A DNA stretch of 64,000 bases from Lingula anatina. Taxonomy: Eukaryota; Brachiopoda; Lingulata; Lingulida; Lingulidae. Under the pieces are notes generated by a model. It saw nothing but the letters and a program-made list of their open reading frames with translations, did not search any database and was not told the DNA's origin. This document shows, one piece after another, positions 1 to 13,100 of this stretch. The translations under genes and the position numbers were made by a program. The stretch lies in contig NW_019775147.1 of NCBI RefSeq assembly GCF_001039355.2, positions 418,448 through 482,447 on the forward strand, written 5' to 3'. Numbering within the stretch: position 1 is the first letter of the stretch; each line of letters starts with the position of its first letter.

Positions 1-169
1 CTTTTTTAATTCATGAGCAGGTTAATTAGATGTTATACAGAGGGAACTGAATAAAATGCCATGTATAAATCCAGACAAATTTTTTTTCTCCTACAATATG
101 CTACTTCTTGTGTACCAGTTTATCTTTGACATGCACACACTTAAAATTAATGAACATTACAACTTTCAG

Positions 170-3100
170 GTGACAGTGAACCAAAGAGAAGTACTCCAGT
201 CGACAAGGCAAAAGCTCTCAGTTCCTCCCCCAGCTATGATGCTGCCTCGGCTTTCCTGGGGCCCCAGATTTGGGATAGGACCCTGCCCATGGATAATGAC
301 TTCAAGCTGGAATACATGGACCTGGACGAGTTTCTCTTCGAGAATGGCATACCACTGACTCACGAGGATGGTGTGGGGGAGGAGGAAGGAGACAGCCAGT
401 CCTCCAATGCCTCCCTGACCATTGCTCCCGAGTCTCCCCCTGCTACTTCACTGCCTTTGATACAAAGTAAACTTTACTGTTTTTCCTTTTAATACAGAAG
501 TAATGTTTAATTTTTACCCTTGATACAGAGTGAAATGCAAGTGTTTTTATTTATAATTTTTATAATTGTTTATTCAAGATGGTCTCTTTTCATCTAGAAA
601 TGTAGTAATCAGTGAATCACTAATTATGCATTTGTATATTTTTTAAACAGAAGTTCACTGGAAATGTCTTTACTGTGAAGGAGCTATACAAATGATATCA
701 AATTTTGTAATGTATTGTCTTAAATCAAATTGGACTCCGGCCATTGCACAATCTGCTCATATTCCTTATTCCAGTGTCTGCCTCCCCAAGTGCCAGTCCA
801 AAACGGTCCATGTCCTCCCCAGAACCAGGGGCTGCTGGCGGCAGCATTGACATTGATAAAATAATCAAAGTTGACTATGAAGTCAGTAAGTCCGATCTGG
901 CCTTGGCTACCATTCCAGGTAAAGACCCAGGAAGTAGGTACACGTTTTCCTTTTTCACATGACAGCTCAGGAACTTTCTGAATTGACATTGGTGGGATAC
1001 CAGTAAAAATCATAGAATGGCTTTGGTTGTACTTGCTGACAAATATTTCACTGCGTGCCATTTTAGCTTTCACAAACCTGTGGTAACTTGCACCATGTAA
1101 GAACATTTTTGAAATGTCAAAGGCATGCATTTGCCACAAGCACTGTTAAGCTGAAATGACCTCTGTGATATTGTCCATTAGTACTCCAAGTCTAGATTTC
1201 TATCTGTCATGAACCTTGTGTATTTAAACATATTTTTTCATTTTATCAAATCTGTTTTATTTATTTACTTTCTTTTTAATGAAGAAAAGAGGTTACCAAA
1301 ATCTCTAAATTTGTTAAGGAGAGAGGGCAGGTGGAGTTTGTAACATTTTAAGTAAATCCTCAGTCATAAAAGTGTAAATTGGATGTTACCTTATAATTGC
1401 TTATTAATATCCTTTTGAAAATCATTTTAAGGGGAAAAACAAGGTCATGCAATTGAATGTCTAGGATTTTATTATCCCGTCTGCAATGCACTCAGTTTCT
1501 GAAATAAGTCTTTATAGTACTAGTAAACATAAGAACAATTTGCTTCAGCATTTTCAAGCTACATAAGCATTTCTGCAAGAGGGGATAAACAGTTTGCATG
1601 TGACAGTTTTGTAAGAGTTAAGGATCACCATTAATGCATTTTTTTGTCTCTTTGTATCTTATTCTCCTGATGCGAATGCAATTTGTCCTGACCATTATAT
1701 ATATATATATTTCATGTATGTGAAATTCTGCTCCCCTGCTTACCTTCATCATTAATTTAACTGTTTTACATATATATTTAAAACAATCTTCAAAATTTAC
1801 TCAATTTACAAATTAAAACTATATTGAGCCATTATTACTGTAGTGTCTTTAATGTTTGTTTGACCATTTTAAACAAACAGTTCTTTATTTATTTCTGTCA
1901 GAACTAATGCACCTTGAAATTTGTGGCTGTGCGCCCATTTCTTGATATTTTTAGCCACCTTTATATCCTCCTACAAAATTTCAAAGTGTTTGCCTCTCAA
2001 AGGGAAACCTGATGGTTTGCTTGGTTTTTAGAACATCCCCTCTAGAAATGAGCTTAAAGATGCTGTCCTTACTTGGAAGTTTTGGTCACTGACCTCTGTT
2101 TCACCCTTTTTATGACCTTTACCTTTTGACCTTACTTTAGGTCAGGATGGATTTGACCCCAGAAGAACAGCTTTCTCAGAAGAGGAGTTGAAACCGCAGC
2201 CGATGATCAAGAAGTCGAAGAAGGTGGGTAAAGATGTTCTGAAACCATATTATTGTGAATGAGATGACTCTCTTTCACACACAAAAATATGTTTTGTAAC
2301 AAATTTTAAGACTGAAAAAAGCCCAGAACACTTAGAATTTAGGTTAACTCTTGTGATAGCACAAAGAAACTGTCGCTGACCAATTTTAAACAGCCTAATT
2401 CACCTTGTATCAGTTAATAGCAAGGATTTCCTAATTAAAAATTGATAAATTGATTTTTTTATACAATTTTTTTCTCTAATTACTGCTGTATTGGCATTTA
2501 TGAGGACAAATTTTCACCTCAAAAGTTCTATTTGTGACTGGCATCACAGAAAAAAATGAACATTAGAAAATATATTTTTAAGAAAGTATATCTGTGTAGT
2601 CTCAAACAAGATGAAGGGTTTCTTGCAATTTCTTAAATAAATATTTGTCTCCCACCAAGCAGATTAACAATATAGGCTTTTGTTGTTTATTTGGTCACGT
2701 TTGGTTGGTTTCCCTGCATTCAGCAGGGCACAGTGCTTAGGCAAACTGAATAGCAGTTCAGTGAAGCGCACATCCTTACCTTACTGACCTGCTAATTACA
2801 AAGCAATACTTTGTCAGTTCTTCCAGAGTGGAAGCTTTGACAGAACTGAATGAACGAGTTTGACTGTTTACTGAGAGAATAGTCTGTTATAAAAATCTTA
2901 CAAAGGTAAAATTTTGGAAGAAGTGAGGCTCTTAAATGTGTAAAAACTAGAAATGCATACAAAGAGTACAAACTGACACCAAGTAGCCTTCACTGGTAAA
3001 TTGTGGTACTAGGAAAGGCATCCATTGCACAAGGTGATCCTTCGTGAAGCTTGCATAGGTAAAATAAATTTTAAGTTCTTGGATCCAGGTGACTGCAATT

Positions 3101-4255
3101 ACAGTACAGGCATTCTACTTTTTGTGGTTGAAAAAATGTAGATGAATCTGCTCTTTTCTAAACTGTCAGGGTTATAGCATGGAAACCTTTGTAGCATGCG
3201 TAACTTGACATTGTTCTTGGTATAAGCAGTAAATATAGATAAACAACAAATGCTCACCTTTTCTCACAGTTTTGGAATAGCTTCAAAGAAGTAACGTCAA
3301 AGAACTAATTCACGAGGAAAACTAATCTAAAAAAAGTAATAGACTAGTTACTGTAGGAGAAGACTCTTCTTTTCAACCCATTTTGGAAGTTAGATTTTTA
3401 TTTTCATTTTGCATATATTAATTGGACTTTGGCATATATTAAGTGAATTGGCATATATTAAGTGAACAAAAAATTTTAAACAAGCACCGTTGTTTATTTT
3501 ATGCTTTTAAGGATTATTCAATAGAGTCTGTGTCATCATGGCTCTTCATCTACACTCAACCAAAAAAGTTCAGAAACAAATTTTTTCTTCAGTAATTAAA
3601 AAAACTATGTAATGAAGTGGGGATATCTTTAGTGTATACTGATAGAATAAAGTAACAAATGGTGTGTGCATTACCCATCAATATTTGGTTAAAATGTTTA
3701 CCTAAGCTCGTGGTTATTTCATAATTATTCAAAATGCCAATATTTACGAACTTTTTTTTTTGGTCCAGAGTATTAACCTAGGGCAGTCTTGAACTCGACT
3801 GTCTATCAGTAGAGGCAAGTTTGTATAAAACCCCTGTCAAGGAATGATGCGTATAAAACTTTTTTCAAAATTATTGAATCTAGTAAAAATTCCATTATTT
3901 TTAGGATGCATAATTTTGACAATAACTTTTTTCATTTTTACAAAACACACGAAAATCAGGTTCCTAATAGGAATGATCAGGCCTGCTTTATGTTTTTATT
4001 GTTAAATATTCAATTTTTATTCAGATTTTTGTCCCAGAAGACTTGAAAGATGAACGTTACTGGCACAGGCGCAGGAAGAACAACGTGGCAGCCAAGCGGT
4101 CAAGGGACGCCAGGCGAATAAAGGAAAATCAAATAGCCATGCGGGCATCTTATTTGGAGAGAGAAAATGCGGAGGTTAAGAAGCAAATGGAGAAAGTTCT
4201 GGCAGAAAATGTGCAGCTGAAGAAGAAGTTGGCAGTTTATGAAGGAAAGGCTTAA
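170..4255 (+). CDS. PAR-domain bZIP transcription factor (HLF/TEF/DBP family), 3' four exons
   Basis: Nuclear DNA-binding factor; PAR-bZIP proteins bind D-box sites as dimers. Exons read here are 170-466, 775-918, 2141-2223 and 4025-4255 (TAA stop). Each is bounded by AG and GT, and the phases fit throughout (1, 1, 0). Exon 1 carries the family's N-terminal signature ([12 protein letters not shown], then [17 protein letters not shown]). Exon 2 holds [16 protein letters not shown]. Exon 3 is the proline/acid-rich segment FDPRR...[14 protein letters not shown]. Exon 4 has the basic region [17 protein letters not shown] followed by a leucine zipper ending in AVYEGKA. The first coding exon(s) lie upstream of the window, so the protein is partial. 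The PAR segment before the basic region separates it from NFIL3/E4BP4 and C/EBP. One invertebrate gene would correspond to all the vertebrate paralogues, so no paralogue symbol is given. Confidence 0.95.
467..774 (+). other. intron of the PAR-bZIP gene
   Basis: AT-rich intron between CAAA|GTAAAC and TTCCAG|TG. No other feature seen. Confidence 0.85.
919..2140 (+). other. intron of the PAR-bZIP gene
   Basis: AT-rich intron from CCAG|GTAAAG to TTTAG|GTCAGG. It contains a short (AT)n near 1697-1710 and no recognisable coding sequence or transposon. Confidence 0.85.
2224..4024 (+). other. intron of the PAR-bZIP gene, with a short tandem repeat
   Basis: Intron from AAG|GTGGGT to TTCAG|ATTTTTG. 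Around 3411-3466 the motif GCATATATTAAKTG occurs three times in tandem (about 20-bp unit). Nothing else recognised. Confidence 0.8.
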
Positions 4256-6041
4256 GGTTGAAGGAGTAGATTGTGTCACATTTGTTGTGATTGCCCCCCC
4301 TTGGTGCAGCACCATTGTCTCTGGAACACAAGTAACTTGGTATCAAACGCACAATGCCTCATACTTTTTCCGCACATCTTGCCACGACAGATGAAAGGAG
4401 GAAAAAAGGCCCACATCCAGTGCATTGATGTAAAATTATTTCATCAGGTGAAAAAGCTGTGTCTTGAATGAGAGATCCTCATCTAACCCATAAGTGTATA
4501 CAATTTAGATTCTCAACTGCGGGTACTCTCAGATGTGGTAACTTTATAGTCTAACCTGTTAGACAGGGATATTTAGATCTTCAGCAAAAGGTATCCCCCG
4601 ATGTTGAAACTTGTAAGACTAACTTGTTAGACTATGATAAATGGATAAGGATAAACAAATCTACACTTGTTATTTTAAGTTAACATCAAAAACCAGTCTG
4701 CCTTAAGGTAAAAAAAATCTGGCATCTATACACTTGATTCCTGGGGTATTCTTAAAGGAGAGTCTGAAGTATCTGGCTTAATGTCTGAAAATATCCAAGA
4801 CTGTCAGGGTCTGCTATTGGCTGATTGTTTTATTCAGCATCCTCTTTCATGTCAGGGCCTGCTATTGGTTGAGTGCTTTATACAGCATCCTCTTTCATTT
4901 TTACCTTTAAATATTTTCAGTTTGGTTATTGTGTCTGCACATGTATTTGTTGGGATGGGCAAGTCATAGGTAAATTTTGTTTGTTTTGGATTTGAGGGAT
5001 GTTCATGTAGCATTTTAGATATGACAACACTGCACTAACTGACAAATAACTTACATTTTTAAAATTCTTTTCATTCAAAGGTGAGATAACACCTACATAA
5101 CTTAACAAAAATTAAAGAAACAGGACTAACCTAAGACATTTCTTCTCTTTTATTTTCTGGTAGTCTTTTGAGTAACTGAGAGAATTTAATAACTCTTAAT
5201 ATGTAGAAAGTTGGAAGTTATTTTTCAACAATTACAGTGTTTATAGGCTGTGTTGTATTGTCAACCTGAGTCTGAGACAATGTGCCTCTGTAACATATTA
5301 TGATAGAAAGTAGAAAATGTGGCTTGGTTGTGGGATTAATCTGATAGAAGTAATAATGAAGTGAATTTAAAAAATTGCAGTGGAAATTTTTCTCAGATTT
5401 TTTTTTCGAAGACAAATTTTTATCATTCACAAAAGAGGACATATTCTGAACAATTGTTGAATAATTTTTGGAAAGATTGCTTTCATGTGATTGACAAGAC
5501 AAGAATTAAGACATATTACTTAAAAATCTTTATAGACAACAAACTTGATCTTGATTTAGAGATGGGTCAAAGTTTACTTTTATATATCAAACTGTCAAGC
5601 ACATTTATTTCATACATTAGTGAAGATCAGAACAAAAATGGATATTTTATATGAAAAAGCAAAGTTGCTACATCATCAATACTCTGGAAATTGTAGATAA
5701 CAAATGGCGTTGGCATAAAAAATTGGTTCTGTCTTGACATTTATCAGTTAATTTGGCACTGGCGGTTCATTTTTAACCAACGCAGTTTGATATTTAGGCC
5801 AAGGATGTTAATGCATTTATCTGATAAAGGACTTTGTTCTTTGATTGTTGTATAGTAAAACCAGTATCATTAATGTGTAAATATATATATATTGAGTGGT
5901 GTTGGTGTGTATATAGATAAATGAATATACGAATATCTTACTTCTGTGATGAGGAGTCGGCTGTAGTGATTTATACTGGATGCCATTATGTCACATGATG
6001 TCATTATGTCGTGATGCTGTAGTTGCGTGTTATGATAATAA
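4256..6041 (+). other. probable 3'UTR of the PAR-bZIP gene
   Basis: Non-coding AT-rich stretch after the TAA stop. Possible polyadenylation signal AATAAA at 6037-6042. It contains two local duplications: an imperfect ~70-bp pair (about 4505-4640) and a 48-bp direct duplication (4803-4850 and 4851-4898). The true 3' end is inferred. Confidence 0.5.
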
Positions 6042-6874
6042 AAGCAAGGTGATTCAGAAATATAACTGTAGAGTCAGGGATGTGATTTTTCCAACTATCC
6101 TTGGATTTTCGACTTTTTGGGAGCCAAAGATATCGTTTTTGAGATTGATGTAGATCTGCAATTAAAACTGGGGTGGGGGTGGGCGACTGATCTGGACCCC
6201 ACGCCGTATTTTCTGACTTTTTCACTTAATGGCAGTCTCGTCCCTGAACAGAGAGCATTTAGGTGATATTCATTGCCAGTTGGGATTCATTCATCTAGAA
6301 TGATCTTTAAATTAATTAAAACATTTGAAAAATACAAGGATCTCTGTAATAAGAAAAGTTTTGGGTCTGATAATTAAAAATGTTTAACAGATATCTTGTA
6401 ACTGTGACCAGAGTTAGGATTTCAAGTCATTTAACTGTTATGTTCATCTGTGTCGTTCATATGGTTTAGAAAATTTATGGTTCAGGTTCCTAATACCTGG
6501 TGTTAATGATACAAACACACAAGCAAGTTTTGTATTGATTGTTGTAATGAAATTTTCTCTGATATAGTAAATATATATTTTGTAAAGCAATAGAATGTTT
6601 TGTGGTTTCTCTTTGTGTGAAGTAATAGCCCTCTTGTCGTGTGTGTATACTGTCTTCTTTTATTTACTGAAATAATGTTTTGTAGAGAAGATCGTACCTT
6701 TAGTTGTAGAGAGCAACAACAATTTTTTTTTTTTTTTTTTTTTTTTGAAATGCAAAATACATAAAATACAACAAAAGAAAAAGTAATATACTCACACATC
6801 CATTTTTTCTGTTACACAAAATTAATAGATCTGCCTGATAATAGTCTTCTAATATTTTAAGCAAAACTGACTTA

Positions 6875-7210
6875 AAAGGATAACAACTGTTCATAAGTTA
6901 TCCATATTTCAAAATAAATACATTGGAAACAACTCATGAAAATATAATAAATTCTATTTTACCACCAAAACGGCAGTTAACGCAATTAGTCTGCAATTTG
7001 TGCTTGCCATCACATCTTGTGACCTCCATAAATGGCTACACTGTATAATAATCTCTTAAGAGAAAATAACAAAACTAAACTTTTTAGAAAAAAACAGGGA
7101 CTAACTTTGAATGTGGGAATGGATTCATTAACCATTGGTAAGAATGGAAAAATTGTCCTTTATCCTAGGAAAATCCTTTTTTGGCAGAAATGAACAGTTG
7201 TTATCCCTTT
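6875..7210. mobile_element. MITE copy 1, termini AAAGGATAAC/GTTATCCCTTT
   Basis: This 336-bp segment begins AAAGGATAACAACTGTTC and ends GAACAGTTGTTATCCCTTT, giving terminal inverted repeats of about 19 bp. Along its whole length it is the reverse complement of the segment at 7691-8036 (about 75-80% identity by eye). There is no coding capacity. The flanks suggest a TA or TAA target-site duplication, but this is not resolved. It includes the T-run at 6722-6746 only as upstream flank. Confidence 0.8.
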
Positions 7211-7690
7211 AAAGTTAGGTGTGATAGACAACTTCTATTTTTTTCTAGCACACATGAAGAGGAAATTTTTTACTTGAAGTATCAATAGATTTTTAACATT
7301 ACTCCACAATAATGTCTAAAAGATTTCTAACATTACTACTTCCCACAATAATGTCTATAGGTATTATTAAATTGAGGCCTGTAGCTTGATGAACACATTG
7401 TTTCACTTCTATCTACAGTTGGTTAATTATTTTATAATCAGTAAGCTACAGTAAGGATTATCCGTAATTTCACATTAAAATGGAAAGCCCTGAGTGCTCA
7501 AGTTTCTGTGAATTACTCTGTAATAGAAGCATTTAAAGTGCACTTTCTTCACATAAACAACTAAGCTATTGTAAGTTTGTTACCATGTTATTCTAACATC
7601 CAAATCACATTTCCATTTTTGATCACTTTTTGGAGTATGGTAGAGATCTTTTACAAGTGTGTGTGTGTATGTACCTGCAATCAAACTTCT
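7211..7690. other. spacer between the inverted MITEs
   Basis: AT-rich. It contains a direct repeat of about 40 bp (ATTTYTAACATTACT...ACAATAATGTCTA, near 7290-7360) and a short GT tract (7659-7670). No gene seen. Confidence 0.5.
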
Positions 7691-8036
7691 AAAGGGATAA
7701 CAACTGTTCATTTTGACCAAAAAATTAATTTTCCTGTGGTAAACAACAATTTTTTCCCTTACATAACAATGGATAATGAATCCATTTCTACATTCAAAGT
7801 TAGTCCCAGTTTTTTTTTTTTTTTTTTTTTTTTCTTTTAAATAATAATCTCTTTAGAGATAAGTACAGAGTATAGCCATCTAGGGAGGTCACGTGGTCGG
7901 ACGCCATGCACAGATTTCAGATTAATTGCTATAACTGCTGTTTTATGGTAAAATAGAATATATTATATTTCTATGACTTGTTTACAATGTTTTTATTGTG
8001 AAATATAGATCCCATACGAACAATTGTTATCCCTTT
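7691..8036. mobile_element. MITE copy 2, inverted relative to copy 1
   Basis: A 346-bp copy of the same family, with AAAGGGATAACAACTGTTC at the left end and GAACAATTGTTATCCCTTT at the right. It lies 480 bp from copy 1 in opposite orientation, so 6875-8036 could fold as a long hairpin. A T-run (7810-7833) lies inside it. Confidence 0.8.
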
Positions 8037-8426
8037 ATGTCTTCACATGGTGATTGGATGGTGCTTGTGTCAAGAGGCAATAATATGTTGGCATTCCATT
8101 TGCATTCAGATATTTACAGTAAATGGGGTATGTATCTTTAACTCCTCTTAAATGTTCTAATGTAACAAACCCCTTCACTATATCAAGTAGGTCTTGAATA
8201 GTATGAAAACCTTATTCGTAGAGTTTTTTTAATGCAATACACAGGTTTGTAATCTATGTTAAGAGAAGAATTATACCAGATACATGTAGGTTCTCTCAGG
8301 ATTCTTCCAGTACTGCCTTTTGTTTAATTGATAGAAAATTCAGAAAAGTGGTTAGTTGTATTCCGAGACAATTGTTTGGAGTAGTTGGTTCCCATCTGAG
8401 TGAATTTTTTTCTTGTCCAGGCCTGT

Positions 8427-8429
8427 GCC

Positions 8430-8460
<31 letters not shown>

Positions 8461-8469
8461 AAAAAAAAA
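8427..8469. repeat. poly-C/poly-A homopolymer junction
   Basis: An uninterrupted C tract followed directly by an A tract. Length is unreliable in any assembly. Minus-strand reading frames of Phe and Gly across it are artefacts. Confidence 0.9.
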
Positions 8470-8619
8470 GAAACACAAGTTTATGATTTGACCACACTGC
8501 TTCAACATGCCCGAAATTACACATGTATTCAGTGACAAATTACCATTTCAGTCCTAAAGTAGAGTTCAGACAGTGGCTAGCTTCAAATATCATTCGAACA
8601 CTAAGTGGGATGAGTGTCT

Positions 8620-9200
8620 TGCAGATATCAGTTGTCCAAAATTAATGCATGTGGACACTGGACTCAGGAAACCAAGCTTAAGTGACTAAATTCTAGGTTG
8701 ACATCATACCATGACTGCATGATTTGGACAGCGTCATGTTTTTGGCCAATGCCATAGGGACAATGTCATGGTTTGGGCGGGCTTAAGTTGCAATTTTCAG
8801 GCAGAACTCATGGTGATTGCAGTGGTTGATGATAAATCTGACTGGCCAGCGGTGCAGAGTTAAAGTCCTTAGGGCAGTTGTTGTATCTTTCATCCATCAA
8901 CACCCTACCCTAAGCTTGCTCCAGCAGGACATTTTATGCCTAGATAGCAAAGACATTCCTGCAGCAAGAGCAGATCCAGATTCTTTCATGGCCAGCGTTT
9001 AGACCAGATATGTCTTGCATTGATGATGCCCGGGATGAAGTAAGCAAAAGACTTCATATCCTCCAGCCACGTCCTATATATACCACCGTCATTAAGTTAA
9101 GAACTGCACTGCTGGAAGAATGGAGAAAGCTGCCCTGGTCTGCATTCGAATTCAATCTGGCACAGTTTGCAAATTTTCTAGCCCTTATATCTCCAAAACT
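8620..9200 (+). pseudogene. decayed Tc1/mariner transposase (C-terminal half)
   Basis: Split frames give pieces in the order expected of the Tc1 catalytic core. They are a VMVW-like segment near 8770, then NLTGQRCRVKVLRAVVVSF and HQHPTLSLLQQD (about 8838-8930), an AARADPDSFM-like stretch, PDMSCIDDARDEVSKRLHIL (9005-9065), and KLRTALLEEWRKLP (9092-9135). These match the family blocks for LTGQ-Y---VL---V-PF, LQQDNA-PH, SPD--PIEH-WDE, and LR-AL--EW--IP. The catalytic aspartates sit in degraded context, and stops and frameshifts separate the blocks. The N-terminal DNA-binding domain was not found. It is an inactive relic. Confidence 0.75.
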
Positions 9201-9530
9201 ATCAGAGATATATTCATAGTTACTTTTGAACTGGAATAGGGAATTGTATATTGGACATCTGAATGCGATTTTTAATTTGACCTTTGAACTACTTTTCACC
9301 ATGGACTGTACTATGCAAAATTTCCAGCCCTTATATCTCCAAAATTATCAAAAATGCACGCAAATAAAGTTACTATTGAACATGGAAAGGAAATAATATA
9401 TTGGGCATCATAATGTGACCTTGAACTTAGCCTTTGACCTACTTCCCAACAGAAAATGAACTTTGCATATTTACAAGCCCCTTTTTATACACAACTTTTT
9501 ATCCAAAAAAGTTGCATCCATAGCTGACAT
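9165..9530. repeat. imperfect ~145-bp tandem repeat, 2-3 units
   Basis: AGCCCTTATATCTCCAAAA recurs at 9179 and 9327, each time followed by similar TTACTTTTGAAC / ATATTGGACATC / GACCTTTGAACTACTT blocks. A third degraded start (ACAAGCCCCTTTTTAT) lies near 9473. It adjoins the Tc1 relic. Confidence 0.65.
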
Positions 9531-10169
9531 TCAACTTGAATAAGCTTAAAATCTGTCTGGCGGTACAATACCTGGCAGCGGTATTGCCGTTCTTTTCCTC
9601 TAGCTGGTGCTAATATCTGTTTTACCTGTTGTGCATAATTAAAAATTGGTGTCGATTTTGCTGCTAAGCATTATGTAATATTGCACCAAAATGGACAAAA
9701 TAACTTTGTGCATCATCATTATTTTATGCATTTTGCCTGTATATTGTCAGGTTAGCTGCTTTGTCATTTAAATTCAATTTACCATTTTTGATTAAATTTT
9801 AATGCTATTGTAAGTGCAGTGAGGTCCCTCTCCAACAAAAAACGGTTATAAATTTAAACTATATTAAGTCAAGATTTTATCTAGTCAAACATTTCGTGTG
9901 ACAGTTATCGAAGATACAAAACGCAAATGGTATTCAATCAAGACATATCATGTTATTATGTTACACGTTTCTGATATCTAGGGTATTAATTCTTTACCCC
10001 ACCGCCTACATCATGCCACAGTTATGACAGTCAAGCATCAGGCCGGTTCACGCAATAACCTAGTGAACCTCTGGCCGAGCAGCGTGACACCTGATGGGAT
10101 GAAAGCCGAAGCCTGACAACTGGCCTTAAATGGATGCAATACTATATGCTACTGATGGTTCAAACCTCG
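9530..10169 (-). other. 3' flank / possible 3'UTR of the receptor gene
   Basis: AT-rich, no coding signal seen. It probably contains the 3'UTR of the minus-strand receptor, but no clear polyadenylation site could be assigned. Confidence 0.4.
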
Positions 10170-13100
10170 CTAATGGTACGAATTTCGAGACACCACACTT
10201 CGTACACTTGTCATCCTGGTTGTTGCCGCTGACTCGACTTCGTCATTTTCACCACTTTTCTCCTTCACGAGATAATTCAGTTCAGCCGGCCTACAATATA
10301 CGTAAACGAGGGGATTCAATGTTAGACTGATTGGTATGAGCACAAGGAGAAGATAGCCTTCAGAATCAACGACTGACACTACGCCGCTCTCATAGAGCTT
10401 CGCAATCAGAATTGAACACCAATCAAGAAAAACCGTCCAAACAATCCAGATAAAGCCATGGGCACATCGTGAATACGCATCGGAATCGATGTCCCAGTCT
10501 TTGATTTTCTCCCACGATTTATATAATACAAAAAACAAAAATACGATAAAAGCCAACGGTAAAAAGTTGCATAAAACCATAAGCCAATCCATAAAGCTGA
10601 TGGCGAGCCCATCACTGTGAACAAACATGGTACAGAAACTATTGTTACTGAAGATCAGAATAGATGTGACTCCACTTAACACAGTGTAAAAGCCTATGAC
10701 AACAACTGACAAAACCATGTATTTACTCTTTGGGAACTTTATATCAGGAAATAACAGCATTCGTATATCCTCTGCCAGTATCATACCTAAAAGATACATT
10801 GTGATACCGACAGAGATTTTTAAAAGACAAGCTGCTAATTTACACATCCAGTGTCTTGGCCACGTGTTAATGTGAAGGTAGAATTCTCCTCGAAATCGCA
10901 GGTCTACTCCTGCAATAATAAGCATATAGGTACCGGAGAGGATTTGAGCAAACGCCAATAAAACGATCAAGAAAACCTCTATACTTGTCATTTTCGACTC
11001 TCTGACGTTAACCCAAATAATCACTGCAAAATTCTCTATGACAATTACAAGACCAAGGAGCCAAATAATTACCCTTAAGAAAACATCAGAAATCAAATCT
11101 GAACACGTTGTCTGACCGATGTGTTTTGGGGTACACTTCGTAACGTGATTTGCTAAACAACATATTCTCCTCAGACCGCCTATAAAAATAGTGTCTTCAT
11201 GTAAGGAGGCAAAAGCACTTACGTTGACATTGTTAAGGGAGTTGCCTTCTAGATTAATTTGTTTCAAATATGTTAGAGGGACCAGAGTTTCATCATAAAG
11301 GGTATCCAGATTGTTATGACTCAAGTCTAATATTCTTAATGCCGAAAGTCCCACGAGGGCATTCTTGCCAATAAAACCAATGTTCATGCCTGCCAATGAC
11401 AAGGATGGAAGAGCCCGCAATCCCAGAAATGCGAAGTCCAGGACAGCGCTTAGGGGGTTATTAGCTATGTTTAGTTTGGCCAAAAAGTGCAAATTCTTAA
11501 ATAAGTACCCTTCCACGATTGTGAGATTGTTATGTGATATATCTAATTCACGTATGTTATAGAGTCCATGGAAAACATTTTTTGGGTAACGTCACCTGTT
11601 CACAGTTTGATATGTCTAATTTCACCAAATATACAAACCGAGTGAACGTTTCATTGGTTAGTTCTAGAGGATTCCCGGAGAGAAGCAGCCCCCTCAGATT
11701 ATAGGAATACAAAGGTATATCAGATAGCCCCTGATAATTGCACTGCATTGATTCACCAAGACAGTCACAGTTGTGTGGACAAAGGGTGTGACCGCAAAAA
11801 AGTTCATCGTCAATACTCTTTTTACAATGTTTCTGTCCGTCACACAGTTCTGTCACGTGAACGCAGTGACGGTCACCCTTTCCGCGAAACGCCCCTGGGC
11901 ACGAAAATGAATGCGCCGTGCAGTTTTCTTCGTCTTCGGCCCCCGGGCAATTTATAACCCCATCACAGATGCTATGCAGATGGATACAGTATGATTGCGA
12001 ACATTTAAAAAGATTTTGCTGCGAGCAATAGATATCTTGACACCCTTTTAAATGATCACCGTTTCTGCATGATGCCACAGTGCCATCCCCTAGTACGTCC
12101 TGGATACAAGCGTTCCACGGGGGGAAACATATTTCACTGTTGTCCACACAGGACACCATGTCCGCCCCGCACGAGGAAGCCACCAGTGTCGTGTTCTCGT
12201 CCTCTCCAGCATTACCAGGACAGTCAATGACGCCATCTTGGATATAGCGGTCAGCCAGGCAGTTACCAGAGTGGCAGACAAAACCAGTGCAATCAACATT
12301 AATAGCTTCACACCCCCCTTCATCAGATCCATCCAAACAATCTTTTACTCGATCACAGCGTCGATTTAGCGGCAAACACTGACCGCTGTTGCAGCGGAAG
12401 TCGGTTTCGGCACAAATAGGATGTTGACAGTAAGCCTCATCCGATTCATCCGTGCAGTCTGGGTAAAAGTCACAGAATTTAGAAGTGGGGATACATTGCT
12501 TATTATTACAGGAAAACCCGTGAATTCCGCATTCGCCTCCTTCACTGTAAATATCGTCCTGCTTAATGACTTTCTGCTCTCGACAACGCAATTCGTCGTC
12601 TCCGTTGATACAGTCACTGACGCCGTCGCATACGTGATGTTTCAATATACACGTGCCATCAGAACATCGGTAAAAGAATTCGGATTCTGTGCAGTTTAAT
12701 ACAGGGCCCAGAACGGGATCCCTCTCACAGAGAGCATATTTAATGCTCCTGAGAAATTTGTCATCATCTACTTCTATTGAAGCGGTGCAGTTCATGGTTT
12801 CCCAGGTTCGGAATTGCCTAGAATAGGTAATATATGTATACAAAGGTGAAACTAAATAATAAATAAATGAAACAAAAAAGTAGTAAGTACACATCAATCA
12901 TGAAAAATACGCACATTTATAATATTCATTTATTAAAAGAAAAAGGGAAACCCTTTGCATATGATTTATCGATGAATATTGATAATTGTGTGAAAATAGT
13001 TACTCAGATTTCATCTTCAGAATTGTCATCCGGCAGTACATGTGCTTTGAAAACTTTGTAATGACCAGCTAACTCATCTTTGCTATATGCAAGGTAAGAC

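Noticed and set aside
170-4255. NFIL3/E4BP4 or C/EBP identity for the bZIP gene
   Set aside because: The proline/acid-rich [14 protein letters not shown] segment and the [10 protein letters not shown] motif belong to PAR proteins.
9010-9219. 69-codon frame as an independent small gene
   Set aside because: The sequence is the C-terminal block of a Tc1/mariner transposase.
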